Of a stretch of 64,000 bases of DNA, positions 1 to 12,299 are shown in pieces (position 1 is the stretch's first letter; every line of letters begins with the position of its first letter). The DNA lies in assembly GCA_914767715.1 (NCBI GenBank), contig OU612068.1:8680001-8744000 (forward strand), in the 5' to 3' direction. Under the pieces are notes generated by a model, which saw only the letters and a list, made by a program, of their open reading frames with translations, was not told the origin of the DNA and searched no databases. The translations under genes and the position numbers were made by a program. The stretch comes from Membranipora membranacea (lineage: Eukaryota > Bryozoa > Gymnolaemata > Cheilostomatida > Membraniporidae).

Positions 1-2306
1 TACTATCGGTTACTTCTAGTAAGCTACAAAACTGAAAATACTGAGCTAAGTACAGAGCTATCTTTACATGACATTTGGTAATCATTGGGCTTGTGTGTAC
101 CATAAGTGCAGGCAGATATTTACATTTTTTACCAACTGTATGATTGATTTACTATAATCACTAAAATCATTACACTATAAATATAAGTCCATAACTTTTT
201 CAGTTCAGTTTATGTAAGAGTAATCACATTGATATGTGTATGTACTACATGGAAAACTATTGACTATTAAACTATTATTTTATAGAAATGTACATAGAAT
301 GGCTCGGCACTTCAGCTGCCTGCTTGATATCCGAGTACATATGCTATGATGATCTTGATATCACCTCAGCACAATTCGCAGACCATGTAATTTATATAAT
401 ACCATAATGATGCTCAGAGCCTTTATAACCCATTAAATCGTACCCTATAAGAGAGAGGGGAATATCAACATACCAAAGGACGGGTCACAAAATACTGCAA
501 AGCCCTAATGCATACCGATATCAACCTCAATCCTTTCAAAACAATTCGCATTATACATAAACTGATTCGAGAAGGTTCAGCCCACGAAGTCGAGTATAAA
601 GGTGTACACGTTGAGCTTGGAGTTATGTCCTTTAAGTGAACGGGGACTCAACTACTGCTATTACTAAATAATTTGGTAAACTAAAAATTGCAATACAATC
701 GATAGGCCAGGGTGGGATGAATAAAGAATGTGTTTCTTCTGCCATTGATTATGACAGTATTGTTGATTGGACTTACATGATCCTATATTGTCAGTCTTAA
801 TCAGTACATTGTGACATTTTGTCTTTCGACTTAGTTAGTTATTTAACACAAATCTTGACATGATAGTCACTGCCCATTTTTTGACTCATTAGGAACAGGA
901 CATGAGCATTCCTTTAAAGTCAATGAATTCACACAGCTCCATATGCCCTGTCATAAAAGTCACTCTTCATACACCAGACCATATACAATAGTTGTCAGAA
1001 CATTTATGATGGTTCATTCTTTGGTCAAAAATATATTTAGACAATCTTGTTGATAGCAAAATCAGGTTTCAGGTGAAACTCGATTCTGGCAGGGAAACGG
1101 CTTTATATGTAGAGAGGCAGGATGTTTGTGTTACATTCCTTTCACTAAGTCAGAGGTCTCAAACACAAAAATAAACTAAAAAAAAATTATGAAATCTGTC
1201 AAGATTGCTCGACTCTTGATACCCTCACCCATTAATGTAACTATCAGATGGAGAGAGTTGCTGGCTTATCCAGAAATTTGGCGCATCCAGAATCGTCGAG
1301 CTGAATTTTGTTGAAGCGTCCAAGAATGGCACAAAGCATCTGAGAACTATGGTGATTCACCTGAAAAAGAAAATAAAAGCCACTTTTATTGATAAAGAAT
1401 CACATCAGTCAAGTGCAGTGTAAGTCACTCCAGGGGACCAAAGAAATTGTTTCCAATTATGATCTTGTTTTACTCGGGGAATTTTCAACGGAGTGGGGCG
1501 TATTCCAGGGGTTTGACAGACAGACTTTATTTTCAACAAAAAGAATCATTCTATTTGCTGTATTGTGCTATGTGAGTGGTAATACAAATAAAACTGAATA
1601 GGGAGTTAATTTCTTCCTTAGTCAGAGAAGACAACTTCAAATTACAGTTACAACTTTGAATTAACAGGGTCTAAAAGCCATTGGCTGAGCTCGGACCACA
1701 TTCAGGTGTCTGAATTGACAGGGATTTCTGTATTTACAGGAGTCAAATTAACCAGCTTACACTGCATAATAAGCAAGACCGTTTTGTATCCCCAATTAAT
1801 GTGCATTTAAACTTTCTCCCGTAAGAAAAAGTGTTGCTAAAGATCTGAAACATTAAACAGAGAGACTGTGTTACACAAATCATTGCGATGCGAATGATTG
1901 TCTTACGTCATGTTTCAGTCTCGCTTGATAAACCCCTCTCTCCCTTCACCTTGTAAGTTTAGTACAATTAGGTTGCTAGTAGCTGTCAGCTCTGCTTTAG
2001 ACTGAAAACAACAGAATTGACTAATGCAAGGGAAATAAAAGAACACAGGGAAAAAATCAGCAAATTTTTAAGATAAAGTTTGAGATGCTCCTATCTCAAA
2101 CTTCTTTACTCCAATCTGTCGGCACAATTTTTTTCATGATGATTATCAGCTAAAACTAATCTGGTAACAACATAGTTCAGATGCTCAAACGCAGCACTGT
2201 GGGTGATGGTGGAATTATACTACCATCAAGCCAGGCAGAGTTTGTGCACTTTAACTTCTTACAACTGCATTCCAACATGCTCTCATCGAGGAAATAAGTC
2301 TCTTAC

Positions 2307-2456
2307 CTAAAGATGTTAGTTTTTCGACTGATGTCTTGGATAGTTCATCATAATACAGTGACTACAGTCACAGGTAGTTATCTAACCCATCACCATCTAG
2401 ATCATCAGATCTTCTTCTGATGGCATCTCTGGTATTTCTTGAATTCTCCTCAGATC
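2307..2456 (-). pseudogene. Tail exon X, unit A (decayed)
   Basis: Read on the minus strand, a TTTTAG acceptor at the 2457 side opens an exon whose mixed-frame reading gives DLRRIQE then RRRSDDLDGDGLDNYL, ending at a CTTTAG|gtaaga donor just below 2307. The other X exons suggest an ancestral acidic, Tyr-containing cytoplasmic tail of the pattern EYQxVxxERRSEYDDGLDDYH. This copy needs frame changes and has a TGA after DNYL, so I call it a pseudo-exon. Its partner in the second duplication copy is at 60448-60588 and shares the TGA, so that stop predates the duplication. Confidence 0.5.
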
Positions 2457-2934
2457 CTAAAACAATTACAAAATATAATATACAATTTTTTAATAACATT
2501 ACAATGTAGGAACTCCCACGGACCAAGTTTGCCTGCACTCAAAACTGCTTCTCCCTACAATCAAACTGTAGAAGGGGAGCAAACTGGAATACATGCAAAC
2601 TTGACTAAACTTGATTTAGGACTCCCAGTACAAGGGCCATTCAATGATTTAATTTCAACTATGCTTTAGCGTTCTCTTATATATCTACACAACTAGGCCG
2701 ATTACTCAAGAATAGTAAACAAACTTAACTAAACAAGGAAAACATGATTGATGAGTGTTCAAATGTAATGAACTATGATTTTAGTCTAGAGACTCAACTT
2801 CAACCCAAAGATGATTGGGATAAAGGGGCAACATGATAACATATTAATATTTGACTGTACAAGATTAATTTGTAGCCTAAAAAGGTGAAGCAGACAAAAC
2901 AAAAGGCGCAATAACCAACCGAGCAGTGGATGTC

Positions 2935-3068
2935 TGGGGTCTGCTTTTTTCCTGCTTGTTTTTTGTCTGATGATTGGTGGATTCTCTGGGCAGAGATTTG
3001 ATGGACTTATCGCAACTGATCTATCTCACGGTGGTCGGATTATTTAGAAGCCTCCGATTTTTCAGATG
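2935..3068 (-). pseudogene. Tail exon Y, unit A (decayed)
   Basis: This is homologous to the open terminal exon at 4231-4384 (shared CAGTTGCGAT and GCAGGAAAAAAGCAGACCCC stretches), with a TTGTTGTAG acceptor at 3069. In-frame stops and indels break the reading. It lies downstream, in minus-strand order, of exon X at 3750-3880, the same X-then-Y order seen in the other units. Confidence 0.45.
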
Positions 3069-3749
3069 CTACAACAAAAGGATTGCCAGCGTTGTCAAAG
3101 GTTTGAAAATATTATGAACATTGCTTTTTATGAACACACAGTGACATATATTTGCTACATCTAATCACTGTTGCTTAATTCTTCTGATTAAATTCACAAG
3201 ATTGTCATAAATGAAAATAAATAGAATATACAGAGTTTTTTACACCTAAAAAACTCATTTTTTCTTGAGCAATGTGACAAGGCTCAGTTATTCAATAACA
3301 CAGTACCGTGTCATAACTTGTAAAATTTACTAACTCTAACCTGGCCTTTGAGCCTCATATTTTGTAGTATTCTTATCTTACCTCTAGCATTATCTAGTAC
3401 CACGGGGCGCCTTATAGCGAGTTATGCTAAATTACTTATCTCGTCAGTTCAAGGGTATTTCTTGTTCCTATCTAAATTACTGAAGAGACTAGTCGTATTT
3501 TCACAACTCAATGGCCATTTGAAGTGAGGGTTGTCCCTGTCAACATGCATATAGGGCATAAATACATCACTGCGCCTACAAGCTCAGGGCTATAATTCAA
3601 TTTAGTTTAAACTGATCTTTTGCCAACTTGGACTTTCTCTCTTGGATATGGGATAAGTATAATTTATAAGTACTGACAGTGACAACCTTTATCATATATT
3701 AATGCTATGACTATTATTATATGCTCTTGAGGAAGCAAAACATCCTTAC

Positions 3750-3880
3750 CTGAGGTCTGGTCTGTTAACTGATGCGATGGATAGTATATCATGAAACATT
3801 GGATGGTAATTATGAAACCCTCATAATACTCAGATCGCCTCTTATTGACCCCCTGGTATTCTTTATTTTCTCCTCAAATC
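3750..3880 (-). pseudogene. Tail exon X, unit B
   Basis: The exon is bounded by CTTTCAG acceptor and CCTCAG|gtaagg donor on the minus strand. It opens with the family sequence GATTTGAGGAGAAA and ends phase 2, which suits the following Y exons. The reading RSEYYEGFIITIQ is open only after a frame change, so the copy is probably degenerate. It corresponds to 61986-62117 in the second copy, where the tail reading is better preserved. Confidence 0.5.
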
Positions 3881-4230
3881 CTGAAAGAAGAATGAAACAG
3901 ACCTCTAATATTTTCTTATTGTCGGGACGCCCAGCACGAGGGCCATCTCAATAAGTAAGTACCTGCATCATTGAGATGGCTCTCGTGCTGGGAGTCTTAT
4001 TTTGACCATGCTTTAGTATCATATAACAGCACAACTAGGCTAATTCATCAAGACCAGTCAACTAATTTTTAACAAAACAAGGAAAACATGCTTGATGAAT
4101 GTTCAACTGTCATGACCTTGCATTGCAGCAAAGAAACTCAAATTCAACTTGGAGAAAGTTTGGAAAAAAAGAAGATTAATTGTAACATATACAAGTTGGA
4201 GCAGACGGAACAATCAGGGGCCATTAGCCA

Positions 4231-4384
4231 TTACCAACCAAACAGAGGGTGTCTGGGGTCTGCTTTTTTCCTGCTTATTTTGATGATTATTGATGGATTC
4301 TCTGTGCTGAGATTTTGTGGATCTATCGCAACTGATCGATCTTTTGACATTTGAATTATTTCGTATCCCTCTGTCTTTCTTTTG
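4231..4384 (-). CDS. Terminal tail exon Y, unit B (open)
   Basis: On the minus strand, TTTACTGTAG splices to a 154-base exon: one base completing a split codon, 50 codons, then TAA. It reads KRKTEGYEIIQMSKDRSVAI, continues DPQNLSTENPSIIIKISRKK and ends ADPRHPLFGW. There is no membrane segment, and YEII fits a YxxI/L/V tyrosine motif. Phase 2 matches the phase-2 donors of the X exons, so X-Y joining is plausible. Conservation of reading frame with 62497-62649 (RSVAIDPQNL, SRKKANPRHPLLGW) argues that the segment was once under coding constraint. The function is not recognised; a receptor tail is inferred. Confidence 0.5.
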
Positions 4385-4769
4385 CTACAGTAAAAATAAT
4401 GGGCATGGTCAAAGCTTGGAAAATATTACCAGAATTATCTTTGCTACATCTTATCACTATGGGGTTAACTCTGCTGATTAAATTTGTGAAACCTTTCAAA
4501 AATAAAGAGAATTAGAGTATAAACATGTGAAATGGCTATTTGAGGAGAGGAACGCCCTTTTCAATATACATACATGATATAACAACTCCACTGAGCCTAC
4601 AAGCTCAGAGCTATAATTACATACAGATTAAACATATGTTTTGCCAAGATAGACTGTCTCCTCTTGCATTTGGGATAAGTATAACTTATAAGAACAAAAA
4701 CTGACAACATTTACCATGCAGGCCCATGTCTGACAATGCTCGCGTGCTCTTAAGGAAACATGACTGCCT

Positions 4770-4880
4770 TATGTAAGGATGTTGGTCTTATAACTGTTTC
4801 GGTGGTAATTATTGAGCCCATCATTATATTCAGAACCTCTCCTGATTGACTCTTTGGTATTCTTCGCTTTCTCTAAAATC
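4770..4880 (-). pseudogene. Tail exon X, unit C (frameshifted)
   Basis: After a CCCTTCAG acceptor the exon reads DFRESEEYQRVNQERF before a stop. A one-base shift restores GSEYNDGLNNYHRN, matching the family pattern SEYDDGLDDYHR. The donor expected at the low end (AG|gtaagg) is altered to ACATAAGG. It would pair with the open Y exon at 4231-4384 about 390 bases downstream on the minus strand. Confidence 0.5.
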
Positions 4881-5312
4881 CTGAAGGGAGAAGAAAACAT
4901 ACCTTTACAATAATTTTGTAATGATGGGACACCTACAGGCTAGCACCATGGGATATCTCAAGACTTTTATGACTCTTAGCTTTCTATCTCACCTAACAGC
5001 AAATTTTGGATGATACTTCAGCATCAGCAAATTAAATTATCTGTTTGCAAACAAAAAGGGATGGGATGTCTCTATAAAATGGATCGCATTTTCATTTTTC
5101 CTACTACGTTATGGAAACATCACTAAACCCTCAGGCTCTGGGATACAATTCCAAACAGTTTAAACTTACCTTTTCCTAGTATGAAGTTGGTCTCCCACAT
5201 ACAAAGAACTTGTAAGTACCGACAGTGACAACATGAATCTTACTGTAGACACAACACTAATTATATCGCCCCATGTCTGTCCCTCCTCATCTGACAATAA
5301 AGTACCACTCTG

Positions 5313-6145
5313 TGAGACGGTATGTTATGCTGATTGTTGCACATCGCATCAAACCTGAAAGGATATTCAGTGATAAAAAAAACTGCAGAAAATCATTTAG
5401 CGGTTTTCTTACACAATGAGCTCTTTCAGACGAGTTATTTTCTCATTTCAGTGATTTTTTTATTCTCAGTGAGTATATATAGGAGTGAGTAAGACTCATT
5501 GAAACATCGAAGGCGCAAGGGCAACTCTGGCTAAAAAACCCCACTCCATCTTATTCAGAAACAGATCTTTTTCATCTCCTTGTATATAAGTGTGTAAAAT
5601 CGAGCAATGATATCAAACCATAACCTTGTGATAAGAAATCTAGTTACATAGGAGTTATAGTCTCAGTTTAAATGGAGAGATAACTCTGTTTTAGGTTGAT
5701 CAAGTGCTTCAAGGTTAACATGATTAAATGCAATTGATTATGATAGCCAGAAGAAGTCTCACCGAAATCTTTATCAAGCGACACGGTGGAGAGGAGCTTC
5801 GCAATGGTGGTAAGGCTTTGCAATGAACTTCTGTATACATCCATATCACTGGTGTGCTGCAATAATCAACATTGCGTAACTAACCAACCTTAGCCATTGA
5901 TAGAGTTTTCTCTAACTGTCATTATTAATAAAAACAACATTAATTAGCATGCCTAATAACAACAACATCCTGTTAGTTTGTTACTCAATCAGAACGTATG
6001 GAATGCTCGCTACTCAAAAATTGGATCGATGCTGCCACTCCATCTTGGTGAGTGAGCTTATATTGATAAGTAAGATATAACCAGAAAGAACACCTGCAGC
6101 TGAGAGGAACCAGAAGTACTCACCTATTTCTGGTCTTTAGAATTC
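5313..6145. other. Copy-1-specific segment of the duplication
   Basis: Copy 2 passes directly from AAGTACCACTCATT to a sequence equivalent to 6146, so these roughly 830 bases were gained in copy 1 or lost in copy 2. No terminal repeats, target duplication or convincing coding region was seen. The 64-codon minus-strand reading at 5668-5862 has no recognised features. Confidence 0.6.
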
Positions 6146-6249
6146 AAAATACTGCTCATGTACAATGGTGGGCAAGGTCATGTGAAGATTTCTTTGTCTT
6201 TTCAGTGATTGGCGAATTAGAGACATGGCGAAGTAGTTAAGTGATGAGC

Positions 6250-8190
6250 ATTGTCACTATGTCCGCTACTTGTATTGTTGGGATTGTGTCCTCATGCTGA
6301 AAAGACCTGCATGAGAATGAACCAATATAGCACAATATGGCTTGTGTAATTCTTAAAGTCAGCAACCAAGGAAGTTCCTGGGGAATCATCTGATCAAAAA
6401 ACTGTCAAAATCACTATCTGATCGCCCCTAGTTGTGTGAGCGAGACTGGCAATGTATTACATAACAGCTAATAGCGCACCTGAAATGAGTAATTCAGCTG
6501 GTTTATAGCAATGAAGAGGGAGTTCATTGTTTATAGGCAGCATTCTCTTTCTGTGATATCTGACAACCTGCTTACGCCTATCCCTGTGCTAAGTTGTATG
6601 GCTTCCCTGAAGTTTTGATTTCTTTAAAACAGTCATATAGGAGTTTGCCCGGTTTTGCATTGGCTCGCTCTACAGCCAGGTTTGTGAGCTAGAAAAAAGG
6701 TCATCAGGCTAGCAGAAAAGTGGTACTCAAAGCATATAGCATTAAAAAATGCTGGTTCAACGTGCTCACAAAATGCAATTGTGTTTCTAGTGAACATATC
6801 ACATCTCTAAAAAGTAATATCAGCCGTTGTTGCCCTACCTCCCTATTTTTGTGGTTATTTGAAGGTCGTTCATTATGGATATTTCCACTGGTTTACATCT
6901 TGCTTCTTCTGCTTTCTAAAAGAATAATAGTAAACTAGAAACAGTAATAATATTTGCGAGCAAATATGAAGTCATACAACCATGTGACATCAAGTTCGAT
7001 GATGTCATCAGATTCGGCATTTTTCAGACCATGAGAGAATCAAGATCTCTATCTGTTAATGAAGTGAATGTGAAGCTACATTACAGATGTGTTCCTGTCA
7101 TAACCAAGGATATGTATTAGCCTCAGAAGTCACCCATCAGCAACAGTGAATAAACTACATTCATCTGCACATCACTGTCTCGGAGATTACACATTAGCGA
7201 TATTATATTAACTTCACTCAACTGATTAACACTGACTCGGACATCAAACATCAACAGCATTGGCACATGATTTTCATTTTTGCATTTTTAAATCAGGTCA
7301 ATTATAAATACTGGTTTCATTACCTGATATCATTTTACAAATTGGAACAACACTCAAGTTGCTTATGTCACACCTATAAAAATCAGTCAATCTCTTATTT
7401 AATCCTTATTTTCTGAGGACTATTTAAAGTTCAGTTGTTACATGCTGCCTACTGCCAATTGTAATCACTATACAAAATTGTCATTTCGAAATTTCGAATA
7501 TATACAAATGTATCAACATTTTGCTTGTGAATCACCAATTTATTTTAGTTTCAATTTCAGGCAATTGCATCATCATCAATACTGGCTTCCTTTCTTGATA
7601 GTTTTTTTATAAACTACAAGTAAACTAAAATTCATGACGTCACCCAGATGAAGCCATTGATCACGCAATAAAACTTTTTTTCTACATAAGACCATTAAAT
7701 GTGCTGTTGCTATATGCTGCCTGCTGCCAATAGTTATCATTATATCAAAATATTTTTTCGAAATTTTCAATGGACACATATGTATGAATACTATGTCCAA
7801 TTTTGAAGAAATTCCGTCTGGTAGTTCTTGACTTATAAAGCTAGATGAAAGCTCTAAATTTGTTGCAAAATAATAATAAACCCAACCAAAACAAAAGTAA
7901 TACAACTTTGTTGTATGACTAATAAGGCTTAGGCAGGGCATCATAAAAATCCCTGAACACTAACAGGGAATTCTGTATTTATGAGATCAGTTGAGTTAGA
8001 TGACCATTCTTTTGCCATGGATCGAGAGCTGGGAAAGTATTTTTTGGATTTGGAATTGTTGCTGAATGAGCTGTATTTAGTTAGGTCCATCAAGAAAGGC
8101 TGATTTTATGTATGGACAGCTGAGAAGGCAGTCTTTCTTTCTAGCAAAACACTCACTCTCACCTCAGGTCAGGGACATGCTCGCTGTCAA
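6250..8190. other. No gene recognised; local duplication
   Basis: AT-rich sequence without a supported gene. A stretch around 7440-7530 (TGCTGCCTACTGCCAATTG, then a CGAAATT motif) recurs in diverged form at 7700-7790, so a small tandem duplication is present. A 122-codon minus-strand reading at 7576-7944 overlaps it but lacks any recognised motif and I do not annotate it as a gene. Confidence 0.5.
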
Positions 8191-8267
8191 AATTTCAATT
8201 TGTTGCAGAGACACAATGAGATTTGGCTGTATCTTCTCTATCATGTATTACCTTTAAGCAACAAAGA

Positions 8268-8340
8268 AACCAGGGGGGGGGGGCAGTCAAACACTGCCAG
8301 AGACTCAGGTTTTGTAGAAGTCCTGTGCACCATGCATACA
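8268..8340 (+). repeat. SINE fragment
   Basis: It contains CAGTCAAACACTGCCAGAGA followed by CTCAGGTTTTG, matching the body of the SINE-like copy at 40965-41110. A run of ten G precedes it. Confidence 0.55.
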
Positions 8341-8912
8341 TAATCATAATAAAAGCAAGGGCATAAGTCAAATTGATAAAAGTCAAATTGAATCCAGATA
8401 TTTCTGATTTTTTGGTCTAGGGTAAAAAAATCTGTCTGCTATTTGTGTCTGTCTAATGTGCCAATATAAATTTTTACCTGCATTTGATGTTGAACAACAA
8501 TGGTTTTAGCTGGTGATTGGCCAAAACCAATGTAACAATCCAATAGGGTTGAGTTTTACAATCTCCGAAATGAAAATAGTCTTGGTGTTGGCATTAATAC
8601 AGAACAGCAGAAGAACTTGAGAAAACTTGTGTATGAAAGAGCCAAAGTGATCTGAGAAGCCTACTGTCTGTGTCTCTACCTGGAGCAAGGTTACAGGAGT
8701 AGTAATACAGATATATATATTCAGTTGGTTGGTGTTATCAAGGAGTAATTTCTATTTACTACAAATTGATTCAGGATAGCACCAATGAACTAAACTAAAC
8801 TAACTAATACTAAACTTACTAAACTTTACTAATTAATAATACTAAATTAATTAAACTAAACTGGTTTAGTTCATTGATAGCAAAGAGAGTGTACTGCATG
8901 CACACATAGATA

Positions 8913-9020
8913 GGCATAATAAGGAGTTTGCCAGACTGTGAACTTGCCTCCCTATGAACTGGGAGAGGGGGCAGTTCATAGGGGGGCAGTTCACAGGCTA
9001 GCAAACTCCTTATTTATGCC
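8913..9020. mobile_element. Short foldback element (about 108 bp)
   Basis: Two arms of about 45 bases are near-perfect inverted repeats: GGCATAATAAGGAGTTTGCC at the left and the complement of GCAAACTCCTTATTTATGCC at the right. The arms continue through GTGAACT and CCTATGAACT to a short G-rich centre. The form is that of a hairpin MITE. No target duplication was evident. Confidence 0.6.
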
Positions 9021-9194
9021 AATGCCCTATGAATGCACATCATTTATTGTCATGTACACATTCAGATACCTGATTCCAGTCCATCCAGGCATAAGTAAGT
9101 TAAGTTAAAACTACTACTATCTACTAAATGAAGACTCCACACCACATGTCTACATCAAAACCTCTAGGTCTCTTGCAAAAAGAGGGGCTAACTC

Positions 9195-9300
9195 CTTGCT
9201 GGCAATGTTGGACTGTCTCTCCTTGGGATTTTGACTCAAGGGTGACAGTCAAGCATTGCCAGAGAGAGAGGTTTCAGAGTAGACCTCTGTGTTGCAGTGA
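9195..9300 (+). repeat. SINE fragment
   Basis: It contains GACAGTCAAGCATTGCCAGA and TTTCAGAGTAGACCTCTGTG, matching the body of the copy at 40965-41110 in the same orientation. Confidence 0.5.
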
Positions 9301-9405
9301 ATCGTGATATAATTATAACTTTTTGATCATTATATATATTTATTAATTATCATAGGACTACCATGTTTCCAAGCAAATTGGTAAATATATGTGTACATAG
9401 GTAAA

Positions 9406-9783
9406 TCAGGCCCTAGTAGAGGAAGTCTCCCCCACCCCAGTAGTTGTTGAGGCATTAACTTCTTTCAGACAACGCCACTTTTGCCATGCACAACATGTGT
9501 CTGCCTTGCCTGAGTACCCCTCCTCAACCCCAGTGGTTGTTGAGTTGTTATTTTTTCTTAGACCACTCTGGCCATGCACAAGAAGTGCACCGCATTGGGC
9601 TTGCAAGCAAAAAAGCACTGGTCTAATACAAAGCCTGAGTCTTTTTGTTCTTTGTCTTAGTTTTCTTCCTTTTTTATGTGGATGATGAGATTGTTTTTGT
9701 GGTTTGTCATCATCATATGCATAGTTGTCTATGATCAGTTGTGCCAGTGTCAGTGAGTTGTCTCTTTCAATCCCTGATTGCAC
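9406..9783 (-). pseudogene. Transmembrane/tail module a, tail part
   Basis: The minus strand reads NYAYDDDKPQKQSHHPHKKG followed by a basic stretch RKLRQRTKRLR, matching the juxtamembrane tails of modules b-d (YDDEPQKQSH). The membrane segment itself is not clear here. Beyond the basic stretch an ~85-base sequence is duplicated, giving STTTGVEEGYSG and STTTGVGETSST. I see no clean splice borders. It is probably a relic of a cytoplasmic-tail exon in the tandem array at 9-19 kb. Confidence 0.5.
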
Positions 9784-9789
9784 ATTTTA

Positions 9790-10825
9790 TTTAGTTCGCT
9801 GCTGATGTTAAATCATTGTTTATTACCTCGGGCGTTTCCATTAGTGAAGTGTATCGATAATATTGTATCCAAAAAAAATTTTCTCTAAAAATCGACAAGG
9901 GTTAAATATGTTTTTAAGTCTACAAGGGTTGTACTCTTTGAGGAGACTGTGCAATCTTCGGCATCTTGTTGTCACGCTAAGCAAGGTTATGTGGTCCCAG
10001 AGCATTATTGACCATGCAATGTGTGTCGTCTGCGATAAAAAATGGTACTTCTTTGATACTTCCTATTAGTTTTGTTACAGTGCTGCTCTGTTGCATTACT
10101 TTGCTGGTTGAAGACTTTCCAAACAGAAAGCCATTATGTGTGAACAGAATAGACCATTCTCTCATCTTACAACTGGATGCAAACTTTGTAAAGCAGTTGG
10201 TGCTTTGCCTGCAGATTTCTCTGATGATAATGAAAATATCAAGCCCTCTAATCTCTCTCCAGATATCATCATCATTGCAATGTTGTCAACTTTTTCTTAT
10301 ACTACAATGACGATGTTTTTTTCGGGTTAAACTGGTATATAGTTATGGAGAGAAATTGCTGTGCCCAATTTAACTGTGGCCACATGGCATTTTGTGATCG
10401 TGTTATGTGGCAGCATATGAGCTATGCAGGGGTGCTTATGGTATTGCCATCCTTTTATTATGTATTCACGGAGAGGTATCTCCAACAAATAGATCCTGTA
10501 ATTTTTTCTCCAACACATTGATTCTGACCAAAGCATTCTAGAGATTGTGTCTGTATGGCCTCAATTATTATTGTTTTGTGGTGGAACGCAATGATTTTAG
10601 TGATTTCGGATACTGGTTTTGTTTTTCTTCCCCAATCCCCATCCGCAGGTATTAACTTTCTGCATCTTCAAAGCAATATTTCATGTTGATTGCTTCGTGT
10701 TCGCTATTGCCGCTAGCTTTACAATGCTACCATCTTGTTTCTGTTTAGGTATGTTGTGTTCATGATAGGCTGGCCTAGACAGCATCACTGAGCGCTCTGT
10801 GAACTCTGTTCTTCTTGACAAGCCT
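9790..10825. other. No confident gene; duplicated intronic-type sequence
   Basis: 9720-10060 is homologous to 19710-19960 (shared GTCAGTGAGTTGTCTC and the GAGACTGTGC..TCTTC stretch), so the array duplication extends here. Several 60-100-codon readings exist on both strands at 9977-10536, but none shows a recognised motif and they overlap one another. Confidence 0.45.
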
Positions 10826-10829
10826 TCAT

Positions 10830-11095
10830 GATTGAGAAAAAGGTTGATTATAATCGGATGTCATATCACACGCCACATCCTGAAGCATGGGCGGTGAAAT
10901 ATTATTTTTGCCTTAATGGCAAGGCCGCAATGTCTGCGCCAGTTTTGCTCTCAGTTTGCAGGCAGGTCGGAGCACACCTGGGGGCCAACCAAACCCCAGT
11001 AGAAGATAGACTGCAGTTGGTTTCGAACCCACGACCTTCATCACTTGCGTGTTGAAGACGGCGCTCTAACAGCGTCACCAATTGTTGCTGCTGCT
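10830..11095 (-). repeat. tRNA-derived SINE
   Basis: Minus-strand sequence starts with a tRNA-like head: GGTGACGCTGTTAGAGCGCC near 11090 as box A region, and GTGGGTTCGAAACC about 45 bases on as a box B match. The body contains CAGGTGTGCTCCGACCTGCC and CAAACTGAGAGCAAAACTGG, repeated at 30885-31010. Such RNA polymerase III promoter boxes followed by a family-specific body are typical of tRNA-derived SINEs. Confidence 0.7.
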
Positions 11096-11329
11096 GAGTT
11101 AGTTTTTCCGGTTATGGCTGATTGGTTTTGCATTGCCAGGGTCGTTGTTCTGCCCTCTTACACTGAGCTCAGCAGAAATGTTTGTTTCCCCTAGCAATAG
11201 GTCCAACTACTGCAGTCTCCATTCTTAAACCAGCTTCCATTCCCCATAATCTTGATCCTGGTCTTTTCAATCAGTTTTATCAGTTGTGAACAAACCATGC
11301 TTTAATATAAATGAGGTTCAACAACTGCC

Positions 11330-11560
11330 GTGTCCATTCATTAGCAAGCTACAGACCCTCCAAATCCTCCAGACTTTTGATATATGTTAGCCTCTGATCT
11401 TGGTTTTCTTGCCCTTTTTTTTATCTTTTTCTGTATTTTTTTCACCTTTTTTTATGTGGAGAATGTGATCAATTTGTGGTTCATCATCATACGCATAGTT
11501 GTCTTTGTTGCCGTAATCCAGGCAAAATATCAGAATGACTGATAGCGCCTAAATTAAGTT
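11330..11560 (-). pseudogene. Transmembrane/tail module b (decayed)
   Basis: The minus strand reads LSVILIFCLDYGNKDNYAYD then DEPQ, the same join of hydrophobic end, CLxCGNK and YDDEPQ seen in modules c and d. Further on, a shifted frame gives KSLEDLEGL, matching SLEDLGDP in module c. Stops and shifts mark it as a relic. A second small echo of the SLED segment lies at 11850-11930. Confidence 0.5.
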
Positions 11561-11569
11561 TAAATGAGG

Positions 11570-12290
11570 GGGAGATAATAGCAAAGGAGCACAAGTCACT
11601 GAGATTAATATAAAAGCATATACATTATACAGAAAGTAATACAATAGAATAGTTTTTAACACTTTTCTTGGCAATCCTCATTATATTAATAGTAAAATGT
11701 TTTCCAAATTGTGCCAAAAGGGTTAAAGTGCAAGAAACCATGAAAATCAGTATTAAACGATAGTAAATTTTATAGTATTGATCTAGGCTGCTGTGCTTAT
11801 AGTCCCAGTTTAACGTTCATTAGTAATGAAAAAAAGATATAAATGAAATTTAACAACTGTAGTCTTCATTCCAAGGCCAGCTTCAGACCCTCCACAACCT
11901 CCAGACTTTTGATGTCTGTTATTATTTCAATATTGAAATGTCTTCCAAATATTGGCAAAAAAACCCAAAAATAACAAAAGCGATAAAATCAGAATGAAAC
12001 AAAAGTAAATTTGATTGAATTTATCCTGAAGAAGGTCCGTCATGTAACAATAAAAGACAAAATACCTGTGCTCTAAAAAAAACAAAATAACTTGGATTAT
12101 GATATCATAGGACTGTGCAGAGGCTAAATTTGCAGAGCTTTAGAGAACATAATAATGTCATGTTACAATTGAATTAAAAATTAGGGAATAATCCCTGATT
12201 TGAAAGATGTAACTTTGCTCAACTAGCTTATTGATAAAGGTAAAATATTAAAAGAAAAATGATCGCAATATTTAGTAATTTAGTAATATT
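11570..12290. repeat. Intron-type sequence of the tandem array
   Basis: It contains a segment (AAGTCACTGAGAT, then TTTTTAACACTTTT.TTGGCAAT) also found near 13.13-13.3, 13.72-13.85, 18.3-18.5 and 19.39-19.5 kb, upstream of the transmembrane modules on the minus strand. 12000-12240 aligns with 13895-14090 plus 14470-14510. I read it as duplicated introns of a receptor-like gene array. Confidence 0.55.
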
Positions 12291-12299
12291 AATTTATCA

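Larger units (their letters stand above)
5..6240. repeat. Segmental duplication, copy 1
   Basis: This block recurs in the same orientation from 57334 to the end of the window. The two copies are nearly identical by eye over long stretches, starting at the shared ATCGGTTACTTCTAGTAAGC and running through the tail-exon units to the shared GCTCATGTACAAT stretch. They differ by point changes, by a short extra stretch in copy 2 near 57.87-57.93 kb, by two foldback elements present only in copy 2, and by about 830 bp present only in copy 1 (5313-6145). Positions 1-2300 show no recognisable gene in either copy; the decayed tail exons start at 2307. Confidence 0.93.

Noticed and set aside
7576-7944. 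122-codon minus-strand ORF
   Set aside because: It overlaps a local AT-rich duplication, and the partner copy is not open in the same frame.
10830-11095. Functional tRNA gene
   Set aside because: Box A and box B matches are present, but the sequence does not fold into a clean cloverleaf and continues into a repeated body, so it is a SINE head.
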